A stretch of DNA of 43,575 nucleotides, taken from the NCBI RefSeq assembly GCF_900103475.1, contig NZ_FNHG01000024.1, positions 1-43,575 on the forward strand. Direction: 5' to 3'. This DNA comes from Maricaulis salignorans (GTDB lineage Bacteria; Pseudomonadota; Alphaproteobacteria; Caulobacterales; Maricaulaceae). The position numbers were made by a program, and so were the translations under genes. Of the stretch, positions 34,844-43,100 are shown one piece after another; position 1 is the stretch's first letter; every line of letters begins with the position of its first letter. The notes below the pieces were generated by a model. That model searched no databases, had not been told where the DNA came from, and saw only the letters and a program-made list of their open reading frames with translations.

Positions 34844-35755
34844 GTGCTCAACATCCGATCAGACAGCGCCCAGGGCGCGGAGACGACGCTGCGATCCTGT
34901 CGCATGAGCGACGGATCCGTGATGCGTTATCGTGATCTTGGCGCCGGGCCTGTCCTGTTGCTGGTGCATGGCTGGGCCGCCTCGGGCGATTTCTTCGATA
35001 CGATTGCTGATCTGCTGGCCACCGAATTTCGCGTTGTCATTCCGGATCTGCGCGCCCATGGCGAGACGCCGGCCGGTGAGGCTGCGCTCGATATAGACCT
35101 GCTGGCCAATGATCTTCAGACGCTGATCGACGCGCTGGAGCTGGACGATATCACAGCCCTGGGCTGGTCGATGGGCGCGACCGTGCTGTGGCAGCTGATC
35201 GCCCGCAATGGCCATGCCCGTTTCGCTGGTCTGATCATCGAGGATATGAGCCCGCGCATTCTCAATACCGAGGGCTGGGCGCTGGGCATGGCGACCGGAA
35301 TGGATATTGCCGGAAGCGGCCGTGCGGTCGAGGCAATGCGCAATGACTGGCCCGCCTATGCGGCGGCATTTGCGCCCAAGATGTTTGCCCGCGGCCGCGC
35401 GGCCCGCGAACCCGAAATGATTGCCGATATTGTCGCTCGGCTCAGCCAGCGCCATGGCGGTGCGATGGCAGATTTCTGGCTTTCCATGGCCAGCCAGGAT
35501 CTGCGCGAAGCCCTGCCCAGCATGAACTTGCCGACGCTCGTCATTTCTGGCGCGCGAAGTGAAGCCTACGGCCCGGAGACGAGCCGGTATCTCGTCGACT
35601 CATTACCCGAAGCGCAATCGGTGACGTTTGCGAACTCGGGACATGCTCCGCACCTGGAAGAACCGCAAGAGTTCGCCAGTGCGGTCACACAATTCGCCAA
35701 CCGCGTGCATGCGGCGGCGGTCACCCACCATAATACCGAGGGAAAAGCATCATGA
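34844..35755 (+). CDS. Alpha/beta hydrolase, cytoplasmic
   Basis: This is an alpha/beta hydrolase of about 303 residues. The oxyanion segment is VHGWAASGDFF, the nucleophile Ser lies in LGWSMGATV, and the His is in NSGHAPHLEEP. The place where the catalytic Asp usually stands (after the beta-strand VISGARS) reads Ser-Glu, so Glu may be the acid. No signal peptide is seen. The GTG at 34844 is preferred for its GGGAGAG ribosome site nine bases upstream; other in-frame starts are the GTG/ATG pair at 34817/34820 and the ATG at 34904. The end overlaps the TonB receptor start as ATGA. The tight link suggests cleavage of an imported ester or lactone. Confidence 0.83.
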   Translation: MLNIRSDSAQGAETTLRSCRMSDGSVMRYRDLGAGPVLLLVHGWAASGDFFDTIADLLATEFRVVIPDLRAHGETPAGEAALDIDLLANDLQTLIDALELDDITALGWSMGATVLWQLIARNGHARFAGLIIEDMSPRILNTEGWALGMATGMDIAGSGRAVEAMRNDWPAYAAAFAPKMFARGRAAREPEMIADIVARLSQRHGGAMADFWLSMASQDLREALPSMNLPTLVISGARSEAYGPETSRYLVDSLPEAQSVTFANSGHAPHLEEPQEFASAVTQFANRVHAAAVTHHNTEGKAS

Positions 35756-38058
35756 AACCGACCCAGAAAATGACGCGGGCAGCGCTCCTGCTCAGCACGA
35801 TCGCATCGACCATGCTCATCGCGGCACCTGTCCAGGCCCAACAGGCCGGCGACACGGCCACCTCTGACGTCATCACCGTGACGGCCCGCCGCCGCGAGGA
35901 ATCGCTGCAGGACGTGCCGCTGGCGGTCACCGCCTATACCGGCGACCAGCTCGAGGCGATGGGCGCTGTCGACATCCTGGCGATTGCCGAGACAACACCG
36001 AATGTGACGCTCGAAGCTTCGCGCGGCACCAATTCGACCCTGACCGCTTTCATCCGCGGCGTCGGCCAGCAGGATCCGGTTGCCGGCTTTGAAGCCGGCG
36101 TCGGCATCTATGTCGACGACGTCTATTTCAACCGCCCGCAGGCCGCCGTGCTCGACATTTATGATGTCGAACGGATCGAAGTTCTGCGCGGTCCCCAGGG
36201 CACGCTCTACGGCCGCAACACCATTGGTGGCGCGATCAAATACGTCACCCGCCGCCTTGACCCGGACGCGCCTGCCCTGTCGGCGCGCCTGAATGTCGGC
36301 TCTTTCGGCCAGCTCGACCAGATCGTCTCCGGCAGCGTGCCAATGGGCGACACTTTCCGCCTCGGCGCGGCTGTGGCCAATCTCCAGCGTGACGGTTTCG
36401 GTACCAATCTCACCACGGGTGAGGAAAATTACGACAAGGACGTGCTCGGCTATCGTGTCAGCGCCGAATGGGAACCAAGTGCCGACCTCTTCTTCCGTCT
36501 CGCCTATGACTCGGTGGAAGACACATCCAGCCCGCGCGGCGGACACCGTCTGATCCCGAGTGCTCCGGGCTATCCGGCCGCCTATGGCGTGCTCGACGAT
36601 GTTTTCGACACCCGTGCCGGCCTTGATGTGGTCGCGCAGAATGTCCAGAGCGATGGCCTGTCCCTGACGGCCGAGTGGAATCTCAATGAAAACTGGACCG
36701 TGCGGAACATCCTGTCCCGGCGTGAAGACGAATCCACCACGCCGATCGACTTCGACAACCTGCCTGAAGGCGATCTCGACGTTCCTGCGATCTACACCAA
36801 TGAGCAGACCTCCGAAGAGTTCCAGCTCCTTTATGAAGGTGATCGTCTCGCCGGTGTGATGGGTTATTACTCGCTTGAAGCCAACGCGACGACGGTGTTC
36901 GACGTTCTGCTCGACACGGTCCTGACCGGCCTCAACGCCCAGACCTTTGGTGATGTGGATACCAGCACCTGGTCGGTCTTCGCCAACTTCACCTATGACC
37001 TGACCGATACGGTCAGCATCACCTTGGGTGGCCGTTATACCGAAGACGAGCGTACATCGCGCGTCCTGCGCCGGACCTATCTGGGCGGCTTCTCCGAGTA
37101 TTTTGGCGGCGCCGGTTTCGCAATCGCGACCACGTCCGACTTCCTCGGCACCAATTCCTGGGATGATTTCAGCCCGACGGCGTCGATCTCCTGGCAGCCA
37201 AGTGCCGCCAATAATTTCTACTTCACCTATAGCCAGGGCTTCAAAGGCGGCGGCTTTGATCCGCGGGCCCAGACCACCGGCACCCCGGACTTCGACCTCA
37301 GCGGCACGATTACAGCCGACGAAGTGTTTGAGTTCATGGCCTTCGATCCGGAATCGGTCGACAGCTTCGAGCTGGGTTGGAAATACCAGGGCGAACGCTA
37401 CAGCCATGCTGTTGCGCTCTTCCACATGGATTATACCGACATCCAGGTTCCCGGTTCGGTCGGCATCGATACCGATGCTGATGGCATCAACGACACCTTC
37501 ACCGGTGTGACCACCAATGCCGGTGCCGCAACGATTACCGGTATCGAATATGAAGGTACGCTCGACCTCGGCCGTGACGTCTTCACCACTGGCGATGCCC
37601 TGAACTTCTCCTGGGCACTGGGTATCCTCGACGGCAATTACGAGGAATTCATCAATGCTTTCGGTGTTGATATCTCCAACCAGGTCCAGATCCAGAACAC
37701 GCCGGATTCCACCCTCAGCGCGACGCTGAGCTATCTGACCTCGGTCTATGGCGGCGATCTCAACGCCTCGATCACCGGCTCACACCGCGGCGATTCGAGC
37801 CAGTTCGAAATCCCGTTCCCGGCCCTCGACCAGGCAGCCTACACGCTGTGGAATGCGTCGATCGTCTGGGACAGCGAAGATGGTGCCTGGCAGTTGGGCC
37901 TGCATGGCCGCAATCTGACCGACGAGGAATACCGGGTCTCCGGCTATGACTTCGTCGACAACACGACCTTCGCTCCCGAGCTCGGTACTTCGGGCACGCT
38001 GGTCGGCTATTACGGCAATCCACGTACCGTTACGGCAACGCTGGCTTACCGCTTCTAG
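35752..38058 (+). CDS. TonB-dependent outer membrane receptor
   Basis: This is a 768-residue TonB-dependent receptor that imports a ligand too large or scarce for porins, powered by TonB-ExbBD. The signal peptide (about 1-29, ending VQAQQ) precedes a TonB box (DVITVTARRREESLQDVPLAVTA). A plug domain follows (about 50-160, RGVGQQDPVAGFEAGVGIYVDDVYFNR then RIEVLRGPQGTLYGRNTIGG). The barrel ends with the aromatic LAYRF. It has the features of receptors for sterols, terpenoids or other small hydrophobic compounds in Sphingomonadales and Caulobacterales rather than siderophores, but this is a family impression only. The ribosome site AGGGA precedes the ATG, which overlaps the hydrolase stop. A strong terminator follows. 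Confidence 0.93.
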   Translation: MKPTQKMTRAALLLSTIASTMLIAAPVQAQQAGDTATSDVITVTARRREESLQDVPLAVTAYTGDQLEAMGAVDILAIAETTPNVTLEASRGTNSTLTAFIRGVGQQDPVAGFEAGVGIYVDDVYFNRPQAAVLDIYDVERIEVLRGPQGTLYGRNTIGGAIKYVTRRLDPDAPALSARLNVGSFGQLDQIVSGSVPMGDTFRLGAAVANLQRDGFGTNLTTGEENYDKDVLGYRVSAEWEPSADLFFRLAYDSVEDTSSPRGGHRLIPSAPGYPAAYGVLDDVFDTRAGLDVVAQNVQSDGLSLTAEWNLNENWTVRNILSRREDESTTPIDFDNLPEGDLDVPAIYTNEQTSEEFQLLYEGDRLAGVMGYYSLEANATTVFDVLLDTVLTGLNAQTFGDVDTSTWSVFANFTYDLTDTVSITLGGRYTEDERTSRVLRRTYLGGFSEYFGGAGFAIATTSDFLGTNSWDDFSPTASISWQPSAANNFYFTYSQGFKGGGFDPRAQTTGTPDFDLSGTITADEVFEFMAFDPESVDSFELGWKYQGERYSHAVALFHMDYTDIQVPGSVGIDTDADGINDTFTGVTTNAGAATITGIEYEGTLDLGRDVFTTGDALNFSWALGILDGNYEEFINAFGVDISNQVQIQNTPDSTLSATLSYLTSVYGGDLNASITGSHRGDSSQFEIPFPALDQAAYTLWNASIVWDSEDGAWQLGLHGRNLTDEEYRVSGYDFVDNTTFAPELGTSGTLVGYYGNPRTVTATLAYRF

Positions 38059-38068
38059 GCTGAAGCAT

Positions 38069-38101
38069 GAGAGCGGACGCGAACCTCCCGTGTCCGCTCT
38101 C
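38069..38101 (+). terminator. Long stem-loop after the TonB receptor gene
   Basis: GAGAGCGGACGCG (38069-38081) pairs with CGTGTCCGCTCTC (38089-38101) over 13 bp with one G-U pair and a 7-nt loop. There is no T-run after it. It lies 10 bp beyond the receptor stop and could protect the message 3' end or pause polymerase ahead of the second hairpin. Confidence 0.55.
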
Positions 38102-38113
38102 GACCGACTTGAC

Positions 38114-38155
38114 CGGCCGGCGCTTCCTGAGCATCAGGGATCGTCGGCCGTTTTT
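38114..38155 (+). terminator. Rho-independent terminator
   Basis: CGGCCGGCG (38114-38122) pairs with CGTCGGCCG (38142-38150) with one G-U pair. Inside is a further perfect CCTGA/TCAGG stem (38126-38138), and TTTTT follows at 38151-38155. This is a typical intrinsic terminator. It closes the hydrolase-TonB receptor unit 22 bp before the next gene. Confidence 0.88.
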
Positions 38156-38176
38156 ATGTGAAACCGAGGAAATCCC

Positions 38177-39118
38177 ATGTCCCGCACTGTGATCGCATTT
38201 ATCGTCCTCGCCGCCCTGATCGTGATCGGGGCCCTGGCCTGGATGCTCACCCGTCCCGCTGCAGAACCGGCGCTGGATCAGGCCGCGCGGCTGGATTCAC
38301 CCTACTGGACCGACGCTGACCGCCTGGTTGATATCGATGGCGTGATGGCACGCGTGCGCAGCGAGGGGCCGGCCGATGCGCCCGTCATCGTCATGGTGCA
38401 CGGGTTTTCCTACTCGCTGGAAAGCTGGGACGGCTGGGCGGCCGATCTGAGCAGCGACTACCGCGTTATCCGCATGGACCTGCCCGGCCATGGCCTCACC
38501 GGTCCCGACCCGCAGCAACGCTATTCCGTCCCGCAGACCGTTGAATTCCTCGGCCATCTGCTCGATGAGCTCGGCCTCGACCATGTCACCCTGGCGGGCA
38601 ATTCCCTTGGCGGTCTGGTTTCCTGGCGTCTCGCCGCCGAGCGCCCCGACCTGGTCGAACGCCTCGTTCTGGTCGCGCCGGGTGCCTATTCCATCAATGG
38701 CGTCACCGAACAGCCCGTCGCCGTGCCGATGGGGGTGAGCTTCTATCTCACCAGCGCGCCCGAAGCGATGGTCGCCGCGGCCTCCGCCGGCCTGTTCGGC
38801 GATATCAGCCGCATGGACCCGGCCCTGCCCGGCCGCGTTCACGCCCTGATGCAGACGCCTGGCGTCGGTCAGGCCCTGGTCGAGCGGCTCGAAGTCTTCA
38901 CCCTGCCCGACCCGGCTGCCGATCTGGCGCGGGTACAGGTGCCGGCACTGGTGCTGTGGGGCGGGCGTGATGTGATGATCCCGGTGGAACAGGCGGCACG
39001 CATCGCCGACGATCTGCCGCAAGCCGAACTGATCATCCATGACGATCTTGGCCATATCCTGCACGAGGAAGATCCGGCGCGCACCATCGCCGATGTCCGG
39101 GCCTTCCTGGCGCAATAG
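38177..39118 (+). CDS. Alpha/beta hydrolase with N-terminal membrane anchor
   Basis: This is a 313-residue hydrolase. An N-terminal hydrophobic helix (about 5-25: VIAFIVLAALIVIGALAW) probably anchors it to the inner membrane, facing the periplasm. The full catalytic set is visible: oxyanion VHGFSYSLESW, nucleophile Ser in AGNSLGGLVSW, Asp in GGRDVMIP, and His in DDLGHILHEE. GAGGAAATCCC precedes the ATG. It lies behind the terminator at 38114-38155, so it may have its own promoter or receive read-through. Together with the other hydrolase and the receptor it suggests stepwise hydrolysis of an imported compound. Confidence 0.87.
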   Translation: MSRTVIAFIVLAALIVIGALAWMLTRPAAEPALDQAARLDSPYWTDADRLVDIDGVMARVRSEGPADAPVIVMVHGFSYSLESWDGWAADLSSDYRVIRMDLPGHGLTGPDPQQRYSVPQTVEFLGHLLDELGLDHVTLAGNSLGGLVSWRLAAERPDLVERLVLVAPGAYSINGVTEQPVAVPMGVSFYLTSAPEAMVAAASAGLFGDISRMDPALPGRVHALMQTPGVGQALVERLEVFTLPDPAADLARVQVPALVLWGGRDVMIPVEQAARIADDLPQAELIIHDDLGHILHEEDPARTIADVRAFLAQ

Positions 39119-39125
39119 GCGCGGA

Positions 39126-39503
39126 TCAGCGGTTGGATCTTGCGGCGTTTTTCGCGGCGATTTCCGCCTGCAGATCGGCCCAGTCCTGCGGGTCGACATC
39201 GCTTTCGCGCAGCACCACCACACCGAGACCGGTGCGGTCATCGCCCGCCGCTTCCGACAATAGCCGGCCGAGCGTATGCGTCGGGGCCGTCTGGCGGTTG
39301 AGGCGCGGCAGATAACGGACATCCCGTCCGCTCTGCTGGCGTTCGACCGCCCCCTTGCGGCGCAGGCGCTGCAGGATGGACAGTGTCGCGCTGGCCGGCT
39401 GCCGGCTCGCCCGGGCCAGTTCCGATACCGACGCGCCACCACGATCCCATAACAGGCGCATGGCGTGGGCTTCGTCTTCGCTCAGGCTTTGTGGCTTGCT
39501 CAT
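39126..39503 (-). CDS. BlaI/MecI/CopY-like winged-helix repressor
   Basis: This is a 125-residue protein with an N-terminal winged helix. The pattern LSEDEAHAMRLLWDRGGASVSELARA, then ASATLSILQRLRRKGAVERQQSGRDVRYLPRL, is that of the penicillinase-repressor family. Such dimers repress genes for beta-lactam resistance or copper handling and are often released by a BlaR1-type sensor protease. No sensor or beta-lactamase is next to it. The C-terminal part (about 80-125) is short and ends KNAARSNR. It follows a small membrane protein gene by 52 bp on the same strand and is convergent with the membrane-anchored hydrolase. The target is unknown. Confidence 0.75.
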   Translation of the reverse strand: MSKPQSLSEDEAHAMRLLWDRGGASVSELARASRQPASATLSILQRLRRKGAVERQQSGRDVRYLPRLNRQTAPTHTLGRLLSEAAGDDRTGLGVVVLRESDVDPQDWADLQAEIAAKNAARSNR

Positions 39504-39555
39504 GACAACTCCCAATCTGCTGCCGGTTGACCCGCTTCGCAACAGGTCCGGCATG

Positions 39556-40044
39556 TTAGGGTTTTGTTTGCAATTGGCGCGCCGGAGGGCTGAAGAACCG
39601 GACCCGAAGCCAGGGGAAGATCGCAAACATGCACTGCCCCGCCAGTCCGATGACATGGCTGGGCTGGCGGTAGAGGGCCAAATGCTCTTGCAGGCTCAAG
39701 CCATTCAGTCCCACCGAAAGACCGGCCTCGGCCACCAGCAGCAGCGCCAGTGCGAATGCGCCCATCACGCTCGCCGAACGCTCGCCACCGGTGAGCGACA
39801 GGCGGGCGATCAGGGCGCCGCAAATCAGCCAGGCAAGGGCGAGGATGACCGGGATTTCGACCAGGACCACGCCCAGCCGGGTCAGGTTCGGGAAGGCTTC
39901 CAGAGCGAGTGTGCGCAAAACGCCGAACCCGAAACCAAGCGCGAAAATGGCAGAAAAATACAAGCACCCGGCCCATGCAGCCTGAGGCAGGCCGCCGCTG
40001 GACGTGTGCTGGCTGGTCGCCGTGACGCGGGCAGAACGGGACAT
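39556..40044 (-). CDS. Small membrane protein of unknown function
   Basis: This is a protein of about 162 residues with four predicted membrane helices (near 20-45, 55-78, 84-107 and 125-145). A Ser/Thr-rich N-terminus and a short basic tail FFSPPARQLQTKP flank them. No family was recognised. The ATG at 40044 (MSRSARV) is taken as the start because the hydrophobic part begins soon after; a longer reading from 40080 is possible. It shares orientation with the BlaI-like repressor 52 bp downstream, so it could be its target or its signal partner, but it has no protease motif. Confidence 0.55.
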   Translation of the reverse strand: MSRSARVTATSQHTSSGGLPQAAWAGCLYFSAIFALGFGFGVLRTLALEAFPNLTRLGVVLVEIPVILALAWLICGALIARLSLTGGERSASVMGAFALALLLVAEAGLSVGLNGLSLQEHLALYRQPSHVIGLAGQCMFAIFPWLRVRFFSPPARQLQTKP

Positions 40045-40118
40045 GAACCGAGTATTTCTGAAACATGCGCTGCTATGCAAGCGCGGAGTGGTCTACCCGG
40101 TGCGCGGGCCTTGGCTCC

Positions 40119-43100
40119 TCAATGAAAATCCCGGCTCTTCGGCAGCACATCCTCCAGCCGCTCGCCCTGCATGACGCGGCGATAAATGCCGATCAGGCGG
40201 GGATCGTCCTGCGGGCGGGCGATTTCGTCGGCGTGGGCGAGGGCCTCGGCGAACGCCTCGCCATCGGCGAGGGCGGCGAGGCGCCAGGACTGGTCGGTGA
40301 TGCGGCTGGCGATGATGTGGATCACCTCACCTTCCTTTTGCAGCCGTCCGGTGACGCTCATCAGTTTGGAGCGCATCACGATCTTGCGGTGACGTTCGAA
40401 GCATTTCGGCCAGACAATGATATTGGCCACCCCGCTCTCATCCTCCAGCGTCGCGAAGATCACACCCGAGGCCGAGCCGGGGCGCTGGCGCACCAGCACC
40501 AGGCCGGCCAGCGTCACCCAGCGGCCATCGCGCATTTCGCCCAGTTGTTCAGACCGCACATGGCCGCTTTCTTCCAGCTCAGACCGGAAAAAGCTCATCG
40601 GATGCGCCTTGAGCGAGAGGCGCAGCGCCGCGTAGTCCTGGGCGACCTCCTCGCCGGCGCTCATCTGCGGCAGGGCGGTGGCAGCCTCATGGCCATATTC
40701 ATCGGCATGCTCGAACAGGGGCAAGGGCTTGCCGGCCTGGGCGAGGGCGGTCCAGCCGGCTTGACGGCGGTCGAGCGCGATGGAGCCGAAAGCATCGGCA
40801 TTGGCGAGCCGGTCCATGGTGGAGCGATCAAGGCGCGAACGGCGGGCGAGATCGGGCACGCTGGTGAAGGGCCCGCCCGCATTGCGCGCCGCAATCAGGC
40901 GTGCGGCTGAGGCTTCGCGCAGGCCCTTGATCTGGCGCAGGCCGAGGCGCAGGGCGAAATGCCCCCGCTTCGCGGCCCCCTCCGTCCCGGCCCCCTCCGT
41001 CCCGGACCTTGTCCGGGACACCTCCCCCGCCTTGCGGGGGAGGATGGGCGCATCCTTGCTCCCTCGCAGCGCGGGGGAGCTGTCCGCGCAGCGGACTGAG
41101 GGGGCCGGTTCCAGCGTACAGTCCCAGTCGGAGTGATTGATGTCGGGCGGGCGCACTTCGACGCCGTGCTGGCGCGCATCGCGGACCAGTTGCGCCGGGG
41201 CGTAAAATCCCATCGGCTGGGAGTTGAGGATCGCGGCGGCGAAGACGTCGGGATAATAATGCTTCAGCCAGCAGGAGACATAGACGATCAGGGCGAAGCT
41301 GGCGGCATGGCTTTCCGGGAAGCCGTATTCGCCAAAGCCCTCGAGCTGTTTGAAACAGCGCTCCGCGAAATCGGGCTCATAGCCTTTCGCGATCATGCCC
41401 TTCATCAACTTCTCGCCCATTTCATGGATCGAGCCGGAGCGGCGGAAGGCGGCCATGGAACGGCGCAGCTGGTCGGATTCGGCTGGCGTGAAGCCGGCGG
41501 CGACGATGGCGATCCGCATCGCCTGCTCCTGGAAGAGCGGCACGCCGAGTGTCTTGCCCAAGACCTCCTCGAGCGCCTTTGACGGGTATTCCACCGCTTC
41601 AAGCCCCGAGCGGCGGCGCAGATAGGGGTGCACCATATCGCCCTGGATCGGACCGGGGCGGACGATGGCGACCTCGATCACCAGATCATAGAATGTGCGC
41701 GGCCGCAGGCGCGGCAACATGGTCATCTGGGCCCGGCTTTCAATCTGGAACACGCCGACCGTGTCGGCCTTGCAGATCATGTCATAAACGGCGCTATCGG
41801 CCTGGGGCACGGAAGCCATGGTCAGGCCACGGCCATAATGGCGCTCGATCAGGTCGAAGGCGCGGGCGACGCAAGTGAGCATGCCAAGGCCGAGCACATC
41901 GACCTTCATCAGGCCGAGCGCGTCGATATCCTCCTTGTCCCATTCGAGCACGGTGCGGTCGGGCATGGCGGCATTGTGCAGCGGCACGATCTCGTCGAGC
42001 CGGCCCTGCATCATCACGAAACCGCCGGGATGCTGGGAGAGATGGCGCGGAAAGCCCATCAGCTCGCGGGCATAATGCAGCGTCATCGCGATATCGGGCG
42101 TGTCGGGGTCGAGGCCGAGCTCGGTGCGGATGCGGTTATCGGTGAGATCATCAGTCGACCAGCCCCACAATGTCTTCGACAGGGCCGAGATGACATCGCC
42201 GGACAGGCCGAACACCTTTCCGACCTCGCGAATGGCGCCGCGCGGCCGGTAGCAATTCACCGTCGCGGTCATGGCGGCGCGCCGGCGGCCGTATTTCTCA
42301 TAGACATACTGGATCACCTCCTCGCGCCGCTCATGCTCGAAATCGACGTCGATATCGGGCGGCTCGCCGCGTTCCGCCGAAACGAAACGCTCGAACAGGA
42401 GGTCGATCAGGGTCGGGTCGACCTCGGTAATGCCGATCGCGAAACACACCGCTGAATTGGCCGCCGAACCGCGCCCCTGGCACAGGATTCCCTGGCTGCG
42501 GGCAAAGCGGACGATATCGTGGACGGTGAGGAAATAGGCCGGGAAATCGAGGCTTTCGATCAGGGTGAGCTCATGGGCGATGGCGGCGCGGATCTTCTCC
42601 GGCGCACCATCGGGCCAGCGCCGCTCCAGCCCCTCTGCCGTCAGACGGCGCAGGGTCTGGGCCGGGGTTTCATGGTCGCCGACCACCTCGCTGGGATATT
42701 GATAGACCAGTTCTTCAAGGCTGAAATTGATGCTGTCGGCGAGCGCGACCGTATTGGCGACGGCGTGCTCATAGCCGCGAAACAGGCGCGCCATTTCCGC
42801 GGGCGGTTTGAGATGGCGTTCGGCATTGGCGGCGAGGAGAAAGCCGGCCGCCTTGATGGTCACATGTTCGCGGATACAGGCGACGACATCGGCCAACGGC
42901 TTGCGTTCGGGGACATGATAGAGGGCGTCATTGCTGGCGATGCAGTCCAGACCGAGATCTGTCGCGCACTGGCTGAGCTGGTGCAGGCGTTCACCATCGC
43001 GGCCATCGAAGCGGCGGGTGAGTGCGAGGACGTGATGGGCTTTTGAGCGGGCGCAGAAGTCCGCCGCCCTGGCCTGCCAGTCCGCGCAGGGCGGATCGGG

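Noticed and set aside
35566-37425. Minus-strand open frame of 619 codons
   Set aside because: It is antisense to the clear TonB-dependent receptor, has no family motif, and exists because of GC-rich codon bias.
40974-41106. Frameshift or pseudogene of dnaE2 at the repeat
   Set aside because: The frame stays open through the insert and conserved sequence continues correctly after it.
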